From Tuctoria greenei (lineage: Eukaryota; Streptophyta; Magnoliopsida; Poales; Poaceae): a DNA stretch of 64,000 nt. The first letter of the stretch is position 1, and every line of letters begins with the position of its first letter. The notes under the pieces were generated by a model. That model worked only from the letters and a program-made list of their open reading frames with translations, was not told where the DNA came from and made no database searches. This document shows positions 9,734-20,000 of this stretch, in pieces. The stretch covers positions 13,236,565 through 13,300,564 of the forward strand of contig JAYESD010000005.1 in the NCBI GenBank assembly GCA_036927565.1. Reading direction: 5' to 3'. The position numbers were made by a program, and so were the translations under genes.

Positions 9734-10748
9734 ATGGTGAACTCAGCTGCTGGATCATCCAATGGCAACCCCGCTGCGCAACCTGCTGGAGGCAATTCCT
9801 TTAATATGCAACAACCAGCAGGAGCCACGGATCCAGCAGGAGTCATGCCTCCGCCGCCACCGTCTGCACCAGCAAATCAAGCTGGATAGCGGGATGGAGC
9901 ATCTGCATCGGTCACCGCATCGGCGAATAACAACAACCCTGAACACGTGCTACATGCAGTGCGTGCTCTTCTCCAACGCCCACCACCTCCGGGTGCATCC
10001 CAGGATGCAATGGAGCAGTGGAGGGCTGATGTGGAACACTTGGTTGCGGCAGCAGCCGATCGCATCAGCAACCAAGGTCCTCCCCCCTCGGGGCGGGCCC
10101 CATCGCAGCATCAGACTTTGTTGGGCAGACTTGGTCTGCACGCTTCCCAAAATAGGAGGCGTGCTGCATCTCAACAAGTGACGTTGTTGCCTCCCGGGGC
10201 GCGACGCACCCATACGGTGACCAGGCTCTCAACTCACGACCTCCGGGCGGAGCTTGATAACCGTTACCGTCAACAAGATGACCGCGTCCATATCGAGCGT
10301 GCTCGCGAAAGGCGAGAAGCTTGAGACAGTCCTGTTCCTGAGGGAATAGGAGGAAGCTGTTCTGCTCTGGCCATGCACCTACACATGGTTAGATGGCCAC
10401 AAAAGTTCCGGCCTCACCTGCCGGAGAAATTTGACGGGACTGTAAATCCTGCTGGGTTTCTCCAGATTTACTCCACTGCAATCCTTGCAGCCGGAGGTAA
10501 CGAGTCTGTAATGGCCAACTACTTCCCCGTGGCTTTAACTGGGACCGCCAGGTCCTAGTTCATGAGCCTTCCGCCCAACTCCATCAATAGTTGGGCGTAA
10601 CTGTGCCAACAGTTCACTGCCAATTTCGGGAGTTCATACACCCGGCCAGGCACCGAACTGAACCTTTTTGCCGTAACGCGGAAGGGGGGGATAATCCCTG
10701 CGTTCCTTCATCCAGAGGTTCTCCCAGGTACGAAACACTATTCCTTCT
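9734..10748 (+). pseudogene. Gypsy-A gag, N-terminal part, degenerate
   Basis: The ATG at 9734 begins a copy of the gag that is intact in Gypsy-C. Recognisable are the Ala/Pro-rich start, the block ending in an Arg-rich helix (RYRQQDDRVHIERARERRE) and the capsid segment MVRWPQKFRPHLPEKFDG. Several stops break it, for example in ctggatagc near 9886, after RERREA near 10322, and in gtcctag near 10555. The gag sequence stops at 10748, the last base of the CTTCT target site, and resumes at 34734 after Copia-B. It cannot give a working capsid protein. Confidence 0.85.
10744..10748 (+). repeat. Target-site duplication of Copia-B (left copy, CTTCT)
   Basis: CTTCT here and at 34729-34733 flank Copia-B. 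Removing the insertion and one copy restores the gag sequence seen uninterrupted in Gypsy-C near 15596. Confidence 0.92.
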
Positions 10749-12184
10749 TGTAAGGATCGAATGCCCAAGAGGGGGGGGGGGGGGGTGAATTGGGCTTCTT
10801 TTCAAAAAATCAAAGCTATAAAACTTAATTACTCAAAGCCCAATTCCCTACGCAAACAATCTATGCATTCAAGTAAATAGCAACTTCGCGGTATATAAAA
10901 TGCATAAATGTAGGGTGAGAGGATGAGAATGCAAACTCCCAAGGAGACACAAGGATTTATCCCGTGATTCGGCAAGATCGTCAAGATCTTCCTACATCCA
11001 CGTTGTGGCACCCACCAAAAGGTAGAGCCACACCCAAGTCACCGAGACTGAGGATCTTCACTATTCTTCTCCGTTTGCCAACCTCGGCAAGGTGGAGCTC
11101 AAGCCTTGTACACTTTGAATCCTCCAGGCTTCTACAATCATCTTGGCAAGCCCCGGAAGTCTCTCTCAATTACAAACACTAAGGGACACTCCCTTATAGC
11201 TCTCACTACACTAGAGATTCCACTCACCAAGAATGGAGGCACACAAGCTCTCTCTCTAGCTAGTTCTAGCCTATCTCTTGGTGTGTAAGTGGTCTAAAGG
11301 ATGTAGAAGTGATGGCTCAATGTCTTGAATGCTTGAGGATGTGTAGAGTATGTCTGGTGATCAAGACTTATCGATTTGACAGGTTGAAGGGGTATAAATA
11401 GCCAGCCTCCACGAAATAGCCGTTGGAAAAGTAGGTTGACATCACTGCTCTGCGAACACCGGATGATCCGATGTATCTCCTTCAGTTATCATCGATCCAA
11501 TCCAAATTAGCTGATGTCATTATGTCAGATATGACCGTTGTTAGACCGATGTTGCACTTGTCTTCTCATCGGATGATCCGGTGGCTCTTCCTCCAGAATT
11601 GGTTCCAACTTGATGCTTACTGGAGTGATTGACCGATGTGTTCAAAGGTTGTACATCGGATGATCCGGTGCTACACTTAGTCCAAGGATATTGCTTACTG
11701 TACTGATGGCCGATGTAGCTTTGCCCTTAACATCGGATGACCTGGTGAGTGCTTTGTTCTGAGGTCTTCTTCTTCTGCTGAATCAACTCGACCGATGTGT
11801 TGTTCTCAGGAATCATCGGTTGATCCGGTGAGATGATTTTGTTTGCTTCGAGTTGTTCTAAGTGATTCTTTTGAACTTTGCTCGATTGACCTCTTAGACA
11901 TTTGTTGGAAATGTACTTCTGATGATTTTCAAGCATTGAGTGTTGTCAATTATGGTTGAATGACTTTGACATATGAGATTTTACTTATTATCTTCACAAC
12001 ATTGATTGATCTAATAAAATGATTGTTTAGGGGTCTCCAATGATCAGTAGTTGATGTTCATATTCATATAGATTTCATTTGATTGAGTGATATGGGAGAT
12101 CTTGCAACCACAAATTCATTAGTAAAATCCAATGGTTGTCATTAATCATCGAAACCATACCTCATGGGGGCCTAGATGCTTTCA
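10749..12184 (-). repeat. Copia-B 3' LTR (left, 1436 bp)
   Basis: It matches 33301-34728 almost base for base. The length difference is partly a G run of 15 (10771-10785) versus 7 in the other LTR. It contains several copies of the imperfect palindrome CATCGGATGATCCGGTG (about 11455-11830). Confidence 0.92.
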
Positions 12185-12198
12185 GTCTCCCCCTTTTT
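12185..12198 (-). other. Copia-B polypurine tract
   Basis: On the minus strand AAAAAGGGGGAGAC lies directly before the 3' LTR, as expected for plus-strand priming. Confidence 0.8.
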
Positions 12199-12640
12199 GG
12201 TGATTAATGACAACACAACAAGTGAAGCATAATAATAATGAATTTGATAGTACGATACTCAAGAAGATATGCAATGAGTACAAAATATGGCATATTACAC
12301 TTGAAGACTCAAAAGAGATTAATAACGCGAAAGCTCAATCGATCAATAACTTAAGGGAATAAGTGCACATGAATATACACCAATAAGCTCAATCGATCAA
12401 TAGCTTACAAGTACTCAATGAATAACAGAGGAGTAGCAAACACATCAAAGTACAAAAGATATAGATAAACACCCCCTGAGACTAAGACACTCCCCCTGAG
12501 GCTAGGCTATCCTCCCCCTGACTCTACTCTAACTCTTCTCCCCCTTTGGCATCAAGACACCAAAAAGGAAGTCGAGGGCCTAAGAGCCCTGAGTGCTCGG
12601 AGCGATGACGAACTGGTCACCGTCGGGGGTGCTGTCGTCA
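12199..12640 (-). other. Copia-B 3' untranslated region
   Basis: AT-rich sequence, then C-rich runs (12470-12545), between the third frame and the purine tract. A phrase containing AATCGATCAATA occurs twice (about 12337 and 12388). No coding sequence is seen. Confidence 0.5.
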
Positions 12641-12705
12641 GAGCTGCTGCCTGGAGTAGAGGTGGAGGGAGCTGTAGGAGCCGTAGGAGCCGCCGTTGGT
12701 GCCTG

Positions 12706-13585
12706 CTAAGTCGGAGCTACTGGCAACGGGGCACTGATGACGGATGTCAGCGTCTGCTGGAACAACGTCATAGCCGACAGCGGAGAGTGGATCGGTGCGC
12801 CTGGAGCCAGCAGTGGAGACATGTTGATCGTCGGGATCGGCGTGGTCGGCACCGGAGCTGCAGCTGGAGCAAGGACAGGCGGGGGTGGAGCAAAGCCTGG
12901 CAGCTGCGTCGGCAAGGCAATCCCGGTTTGGGTGTAGAGGTTGGTGATCAACCCCAGGATGCCCATCATCGCCTGCTGCATCTGCTGCTGCTGGTCGAGG
13001 GAGCGTATCTCTGTCTCGGCTGCTAGAGCAAGCTGATCCCAGTCCAAGAAGTTGTGCTGGAAGAGCTTGTGGCCTCGGCGTCTATACGTCTCGTACAGTG
13101 ACGCCTGCGTCAAAGTCCAGAAACGACTGTCTGGGCTGCGGGTACCACTCCTCAAGCAAGACACTCCATCTAAGTCTTCTGAGCTGCTTGGCCTTCATCT
13201 TCCGGTAATCAGTCAATCGGGCACCTTCACCAACATGGACGGTGGTGTCCATCTCGTAGACGACTCTCTGGGCCGCCCTGTCCTCTCGAAGATCGGCAGC
13301 TGAGGGTCTTGAACGTGATGCTGCCGGTGGATGACCCCCACGGGTCTTGGCTGAGCGCCGGTGAACAAGTGGTACTTCTGGCTCTTCTTCCGCCTCGGAC
13401 TCATCTAGCACGGGTGGCTACCTCGGACGAGCCTCACGGATCCTCAATGATCCTCCTTGGCCACGCTCTCGCTCCTCGGTGGCACGAGCGGCCATCAACG
13501 CCTTCTTCTCCTCCTTGGATAACTTTTTCTTCTTTGCGGCCGGCTCCACAATGGCCTTGCCTTTGTTCTTCTTGTCATGAGCCAT
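12706..13585 (-). pseudogene. Copia-B third open frame (env-like position), degenerate
   Basis: On the minus strand an ATG at 13583-13585 begins a Lys-rich protein (MAHDKKNKGKAIVEP, then a KKKK cluster and EEKKALMAARATEERER). It meets an in-frame TAG after REARPR, continues in frame through an acidic and basic region (DESEAEEEPEV), and shifts frame near 13110. The last segment reads YRRRGHKLFQHNFLDWDQLALA, then a Gln-rich helix (QQQQMQQ) and a Pro/Ala-rich end. Its place between pol and the 3' LTR is that of the env-like frame of SIRE/Maximus elements, but I see no signal peptide or membrane segment. Similar frames are common in grass copia elements and their function is unknown. Gypsy-C sits 132 bp upstream of the ATG. 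Confidence 0.6.
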
Positions 13586-13721
13586 TGCAATGAGGCAGTG
13601 CGCGTGAATGGAGTTGACGATGTCAAGCGCACGGAACGGCGAACGAAGATTGTCGGGGCCGGGAAACTCTAGCGGCGGCCGTAGAGGGAGGCACCTCGGC
13701 GACGCGAAGGGTGATGGTGTG

Positions 13722-14548
13722 TGTCGGTACCCTAAAAACCATACACCCCCTGAGGTTACAAAGATCTCAAGGGAAGGACATCAACTCAAATTGAAGACCC
13801 TCGGGGGCCCACTCGCCAGACGTGACCGGACCCGCTTCTCCAACATGGTTAACCTCTAGGTTGCCACGTGTACTGTCAGCCCAGAGCTATTACCCGCAAG
13901 GGTGAAGCTCCGGGCCAAGTACTGAAACGGCACCTCCGGAGGTAGCCCCCGACCGAGAGAAGCTCCGGACATGACACGTGCCAGGTCACCCCGGAGCTTC
14001 CCGCTTCTCCCAAGCAAGCTCCGGAGCTGCCACGTGTCCACACGACGGAGCTAGATGCTTAAAGCCCCCGGGAGACGTTGTAACGGCTCCGGATCTCCAA
14101 AGGACAGCCGCAGACTTCAAGATCCGATTAATTACCATTAATTCCACGTTAATGATAATTAATCGGACAGCCTTAACACCTGTAACGGCACTGTCGGAGC
14201 CGTTACAGGGTTATTAACAACAATTAATCTCGTGTATCAATACTAATAACCGCCAGGGCCACATGTCGGGCCAGGCTGACTTGTAACGGTTGGTCCTTGT
14301 ACTATAAAAGGACAAACCGACGATACACAGAAGGGGCGAACACTCTGAAGCTCACAAGTTAATACAACAAACACACACCCGTGGAGTAGGGTATTACGCT
14401 CAGGCGACCCGAACCACGTAAACCACCGTGTCACTCGTGTCCAAATCGCATTTCACTTTCTTAGATCTCCGCGCGCCCAGACCGAACCACAAACTCCTTC
14501 AAGCACTTTTCATAGTGTTAGGGGATCTGCCGACTCCAACAGTCGACA
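13722..14548 (+). repeat. Gypsy-C 5' LTR (827 bp)
   Basis: It starts TGTCGGTACC and ends GTCGACA. A TATAAAAG box is at 14303-14310. It is rich in the words CTCCGG/CCGGAG and has several CACGTG cores (for example near 13866, 13976 and 14032), possible bZIP/bHLH sites. Confidence 0.93.
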
Positions 14549-14550
14549 GT

Positions 14551-14568
14551 TGGCGCGCCAGGTAGGGG
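14551..14568 (+). other. Gypsy-C primer-binding site
   Basis: TGGCGCGCCAGGTAGGGG starts two bases after the 5' LTR. Confidence 0.75.
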
Positions 14569-14586
14569 CGCCTGAGATCTTCAAGA

Positions 14587-17004
14587 ATGGTGAATTCTGC
14601 AGCTGGATCATCCAACGGGCAACCTGCTGCTCAGACTGTCGGAGGCAATCCCTCCAACATGCAACCACCGGCAGGAGCCTCAGTTCCAGCGGGAGTCACA
14701 CTCCCACCACCACCATCTTCTCCGGCAAGACATGCCGAACGACATGATGGAGCACCGGCGTCACATTCTGCGCCGGCAAGTCGTGACAACCCAGAACACG
14801 CGCTCCATGCAGCGCGTGCTCTCCTTCAGCGACCACCACCTCCGGATGCATCTCAAGGTGCCATGGAGCAATGGAGAGCTGATATTGAGCATTTGGTCGC
14901 AGCAGCGGCCGAACGCCTCAACAATCAGGGTCCACCTCCTTCAGGGCGGGCCCCGTCGCAGCGACGAACGTTGTCTGGAAGACTTGGTCCACATGTCTCC
15001 AACAACCGGAGAAGAGCTGCGTCACAGCAAGTGACGTCGTTGCCCTCTGGGGCACGACGTGCCCATACTGCATCTCGGCTTTCGACACACGACCTCCGAG
15101 CGGAGCTTGATCGCCGATACCGCCAACAGGATGGCCGTGTCCACATCGAGCGAGCTCGAGAAAGACGAGATGCTCAAGATCTTTCTACTCTGGAAGGAGT
15201 AGGAGGAGGCTGTTCCGCCCTAGCCATGCACCTGCGTATGGTTAGATGGCCACAGAAGTTCCGGCCACACTTGCCGGAAAAATTCGACGGGACTGTCAAT
15301 CCCGTAGAATTTCTACAGATATACTCTACTGCGATCCTAGCAGCTGGAGGAAATGAGGCTGTAATGGCCAATTACTTTCCAGTGGCCTTAACTGGGACTG
15401 CTAGGTCCTGGTTTATGAGCCTTCCACCCAACTCTATCGACAGTTGGGAGGAGCTATGCCGCCAGTTCACCGCCAATTTCGGGAGTTCATACACCCGTCC
15501 GGGCACCGAACTGGACCTTTTTGCGGTCGTGCAAAAAGGAGGGGAATCTTTGCGGTCATTCATCCAGAGATTCTCTCAGGTACGTAACACAATCCCTTCT
15601 ATCTCAAGCGCTTCTGTCATTGTAGCATTCAGACAGGGTGTACGAGACAAGAAGATGTTGGAGAAACTGGCGATCAAAGAGATCACCAGTGTCACGGAGC
15701 TCTTCAGCCTGGCTGACAAATGTGCCAGAGCTGCGGAGGGCCGTGAAATGCACTCCAAACCAGCCTTGGAGGATCATAAAAAATCCTCCAAAGAAGAAGT
15801 CGCTACCTCCGGGAGTGGCAAGAAGAAAAAGAAGACCAACGGCAAGAAGAAGCCGTCGGCCGGCACATCCAACGTTGCAGCCACTGCAACTCCTGGTGGC
15901 CGGGGGCCACGCCCCGAGAAGCGACCTCGACCGTCTTCCGAAGACGGTGGCAAATCCAAGATGTGGTGCCCCATTCACAAAACGGGCAGCCACAGGCTGG
16001 AGGATTGCCGGGAGGTCCAAAACCTTGCCGAGCGCTACCACAAGCGCCGGGAAGGGTCTCCCTTCCGCCAGAGGGAGGGAAAACAAAAGGTCGATGAAGC
16101 TCCGGCTGAAGAGGAGTTAGGGTTTCAAGACCCCAAAAAGGTCTTGAAAGCCGTCTACACCTCCGTCGACGATGATTCCGACGTCTCCGACAACGAACGT
16201 CGAAAAACCATGAATACCATCTTTGGTGGATCATGGGACATCACCTCTCGTCGCGTCATTAAGACCATGCGACGGGATATGGCTGCTGTAGCTCCTACAG
16301 CTAGACCGGAGCCACATCGAAAGTGGATGGACACACCCATCACTTTCGATGCTTCGGATTGTCCTCAAAGCATGGTCGGAGCTGGCCAGCTGCCCTTGAT
16401 GGTATCCCCCACCATCAACAACATCCAGCTCCATCATGTCCTGGTAGATGGAGGTTCGGGGCTTAATCTCATCAGCTTCGAAGCTTTCACTAAGCTTCAG
16501 CTTCGACCTTCAGACCTCCAGCCCTCTCGACCTTTCTCCGGAGTAGGTCCGGGGGCCATAACCCCACTCGGAGCTATCACTCTCCCTGTTACCTTCGGGA
16601 CCCGGGAGAAGTATCGCACCGAAAAGTTGGTCTTCGACGTCGCTCAGATCAACTTACCATTCAACGCCATTTTGGGTAGACCTGCCCTGTACAAATTCAT
16701 GGCAGCTGCTCATTATGGATACCTGGTGTTGAAGATGCCGACACCAGTAGGCGTTCTCCGGATCCGTGGAGATCGCACTGCCGGAGTAACTGCTCTGGAA
16801 GAACTCCATGCACTCACCACAGCGCAAGAGGAGGATTCCAGACAGAAGCAAGCTCCACAACCTCCGAGCATTCGTCAACGAGGCTCGACCTCTGCACCCC
16901 GTGTGCAGCCAAGCGGCGACACCGACATTCCCGTCAAAGTCGTCCAAATTGGTTCCGATGTCACTCAAACTACCCGCATATCGGGTGGCTTGAACGACAA
17001 ATAG
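14587..17004 (+). CDS. Gypsy-C gag-protease
   Basis: This open frame has 805 codons. The ATG at 14587 is 18 bp after the primer site and is shared in place by A and D. The N-terminus is Ala/Pro-rich, followed by an Arg-rich helix around residues 170-200. The capsid domain (retrotransposon gag type) covers about 215-390, with FRPHLPEKFDGTVNP, ALTGTARSWF and SFIQRFSQVRNTIP. A basic Lys-rich linker follows. A knuckle of the form CX2HX4HX4C begins at Cys461 (WCPIHKTGSHRLEDC); this His variant of CCHC is typical of Tat/Athila elements. The aspartic protease has DGGS starting at Asp621 instead of the usual DSGA. The frame ends in TAG at 17002-17004 and stays open in the same frame into pol. Gag packages element RNA and the protease cuts the polyprotein. 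Confidence 0.92.
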   Translation: MVNSAAGSSNGQPAAQTVGGNPSNMQPPAGASVPAGVTLPPPPSSPARHAERHDGAPASHSAPASRDNPEHALHAARALLQRPPPPDASQGAMEQWRADIEHLVAAAAERLNNQGPPPSGRAPSQRRTLSGRLGPHVSNNRRRAASQQVTSLPSGARRAHTASRLSTHDLRAELDRRYRQQDGRVHIERARERRDAQDLSTLEGVGGGCSALAMHLRMVRWPQKFRPHLPEKFDGTVNPVEFLQIYSTAILAAGGNEAVMANYFPVALTGTARSWFMSLPPNSIDSWEELCRQFTANFGSSYTRPGTELDLFAVVQKGGESLRSFIQRFSQVRNTIPSISSASVIVAFRQGVRDKKMLEKLAIKEITSVTELFSLADKCARAAEGREMHSKPALEDHKKSSKEEVATSGSGKKKKKTNGKKKPSAGTSNVAATATPGGRGPRPEKRPRPSSEDGGKSKMWCPIHKTGSHRLEDCREVQNLAERYHKRREGSPFRQREGKQKVDEAPAEEELGFQDPKKVLKAVYTSVDDDSDVSDNERRKTMNTIFGGSWDITSRRVIKTMRRDMAAVAPTARPEPHRKWMDTPITFDASDCPQSMVGAGQLPLMVSPTINNIQLHHVLVDGGSGLNLISFEAFTKLQLRPSDLQPSRPFSGVGPGAITPLGAITLPVTFGTREKYRTEKLVFDVAQINLPFNAILGRPALYKFMAAAHYGYLVLKMPTPVGVLRIRGDRTAGVTALEELHALTTAQEEDSRQKQAPQPPSIRQRGSTSAPRVQPSGDTDIPVKVVQIGSDVTQTTRISGGLNDK

Positions 17005-20000
17005 GAACTCGCGCTCATCACTTTCCTCCGGGCTAATGTTGACGTGTTTGCCTGGCAACCGTCACAAATGCCTGGGATCCCCAGGGAAGTGATTGAGCAC
17101 AATCTGAAGATTTACCCCAACGCTCGACCTGTGCACCAGAAACCTCGGAAGCAATCTGTAGAGCGACAGAACTTCATCCGACAAGAAGTGAAGAAGTTGC
17201 TCGAAGCCGGATTCATCCGAGAAGTCTACCATCCAAAATGGCTGGCAAACCCAGTCGTTGTGCCTAAGGCCGGCGGGAAACTTCGGATGTGCATCGACTA
17301 CACCACACTGAATAAGGCATGTCCAAAAGATCCATTCCCACTACCTAGAATAGACCAGATAGTGGATTCCACCTCTGGGTGTGAGTTGCTGTGTTTTCTA
17401 GACGCATATTCAGGATATCATCAAATCCGGATGTCTAGGGAAGATGAAGAACATACTTCATTCATCACAGTGGATGGATTGTATTGTTACACAGCCATGC
17501 CTTTTGGTCTCAAGAATGCAGCTTCAACTTTTGTACGAGCAATGTACAAAACTTTCGAAGAACTCATCAGAGACATAGTGGAGGTGTACGTTGATGACAT
17601 TGTGGTCAAAGTCAAAAACAAGGAGTCCCTCTTGGATACCTTGCAGGCTGTCTTCGACAAGCTGCGGGCCACCCGCACGAAGCTAAACCCAGACAAGTGC
17701 GTCTTCGGGGTTAGTTCCGGAAAGCTTCTTGGTTTCCTGGTAAGTCACCGGGGTATAGAGGTTAATCCGGCGAAGATAAAAGCCATCGAAGACATGCGGC
17801 CACCAACCCGCATCAAAGACGTCCAAAAATTAACTGGATGTCTAGCAGCCCTCAGTCGATTCATTTCAAGACTGGCAGAAAGGGCACTTCCCTTCTTCAA
17901 GTTACTGAGGAAGTCCGGACCATTCCAATGGTCTGAAGAGGCAGAGAAGGCATTCCAGGAGCTGAAACATTTCCTCACCACTCTACCAGTCTTGGTAGCT
18001 CCGAACCCTGGTGAGCCTTTATTGCTTTATATTTCAGCAGCTGACGAAGTCGTCAGTATGGTTCTGGTTGCGGAGAGACCGGAACTACCCAATACTCAGG
18101 AATCCAGATCCCTTCGGGAGGATCCGGAGGTTCCCGAAAGCAGGTCTGGGTCCCAGCTCCCAGACTTGAATCCTCAAGAAGCCACTTCAGAGGACACGGA
18201 TCCTTCTGATAGGATCCAGGTCATTCCTGAAGAAGCTCCGGGTTCCTCCACCCAGAACCCGGAGGTCCTCGAATATAGTTTGGACCCCTCCGACAGGGTC
18301 CGGATCAATGGAGAGGAAGCTCCGGACCCCTCCGGGAGGGTCCGGACCGTTCAACGCCCAGTATACTTCATCAGTGAAGTGTTACATGATGCCAAGACTC
18401 GATACCTAGAGGTACATAAGATGCTCTATGCAGTTCTTATTGCCTCAAGGAAGCTTCGACACTATTTCCAAGCTCACAAAGTCTCGGTGGTAACCTCATA
18501 TCCACTTCGAGCGATTCTGCATAATCCCAATTCAACTGGGAATATAGCGAAGTGGGCAGCGGAACTGGCTGAATTCGACCTCGAATTCATTCCAAGACAA
18601 GCAATCAAGAGTCAAGCGTTGGCAGATTTCGTGGCAGAATGGACTCCCTCTCCATTAAACCCTGGGGGCCCCAGCGAGCAGAAGAAGGAACCGCAAGTTC
18701 CGGCCTTCACTAAGCCTCACTGGACCCTTTACTTCGACGGCTCCATGCAGAAGCAGGGAGCCGGAGCTGGAGTCCTTCTCCTCACACCAACCGGGGAGAA
18801 GGTAAGATACATGGTGCACCTTGATTTCAAGGCAACCAACAACATGGCGGAGTACGAAGCACTCATATATGGATTAAAGGTGGCACTATCCTTTGGTGTC
18901 AAGCAGTTGCTGGTCAAAGGAGATTCACAACTTGTTATCAAACAGGTGAAGGGTGAATGCTCCTGCAATAATCTCCAGCTGGCTGCTTATCTCCTTGAAG
19001 TCCAGAGGCTTCAGAAGGACTTCGAAGTCCTAGACCTTCACCATGTTCAGCGTGCTCACAACGTTGAAGCTGACGAACTCTCGACCAAGGCGTCAACCGG
19101 AGCTCCGGCTCCAGACGGAACCTTTGTCCGGAGGATGTCAAAACCCACAGTTCAGCCTGCCGAGCTGAACGAAGGGGGCGAGATCAGCATCCCGAAGCTG
19201 ACGGTCCCGATGGCCCTGTTACCATGGCAGCCATCAAGGGTCGTAGGTGCTGCCGGAAGCTCCGAGCAACCCAGCACGCAAGACTCAAATGCTCAAGTCA
19301 GTTCCGATGCATGGATCTCGGAGATCCGGAACTACTTGAAAGACAACATCCTTCCTGACGATGATGTATCCGCTGACCGGGTAGTCAGATTGGCTAAAAG
19401 ATACACGTTGGTAGAAGGGGATCTCTACCGGCGCGGTGCCAACGGCATCCTAATGCGGTGCATCACAAGGGAAGAAGGCTGCGAGCTCCTCGCAGAAATC
19501 CATGGAGGCGAGTGTGGGAACCACGCGTCTTCCCGCACGCTGGTTGGAAAAGCCTTTCGGCACGGCTTCTACTGGCCAACAGCGCTCCAGGATGCTACTG
19601 AGCTAGTGAAGAAATGCAAAGCATGCCAATTTCATGCAAAGCAAATTCATACACCTGCTCAGCCCTTACAAATGATACCTCCTACGTGGCCTTTCGCCGT
19701 GTGGGGGATAGACATCTTGGGACCCTTCCCAAGAGCCGTCGGAGGTTACAAGTTCCTGTATGTCGCCATCGACAAGTTCACCAAGTGGCCGGAAGCTACT
19801 CCTGTTGTGACGATCAACAAACAATCTGCAATCAATTTTCTACAATCTATCGTGAGCAGATTCGGAGTCCCAAACAAGATCATCACTGATAATGGGACTC
19901 AGTTCACAAGCTCCTCATTTCAAGGATATTGCGAAGACCTCGGCATACAAGTTTGCTACGCTTCCGTAGCTCATCCTGCTAGCAATGGGCAAGCCGAGAG

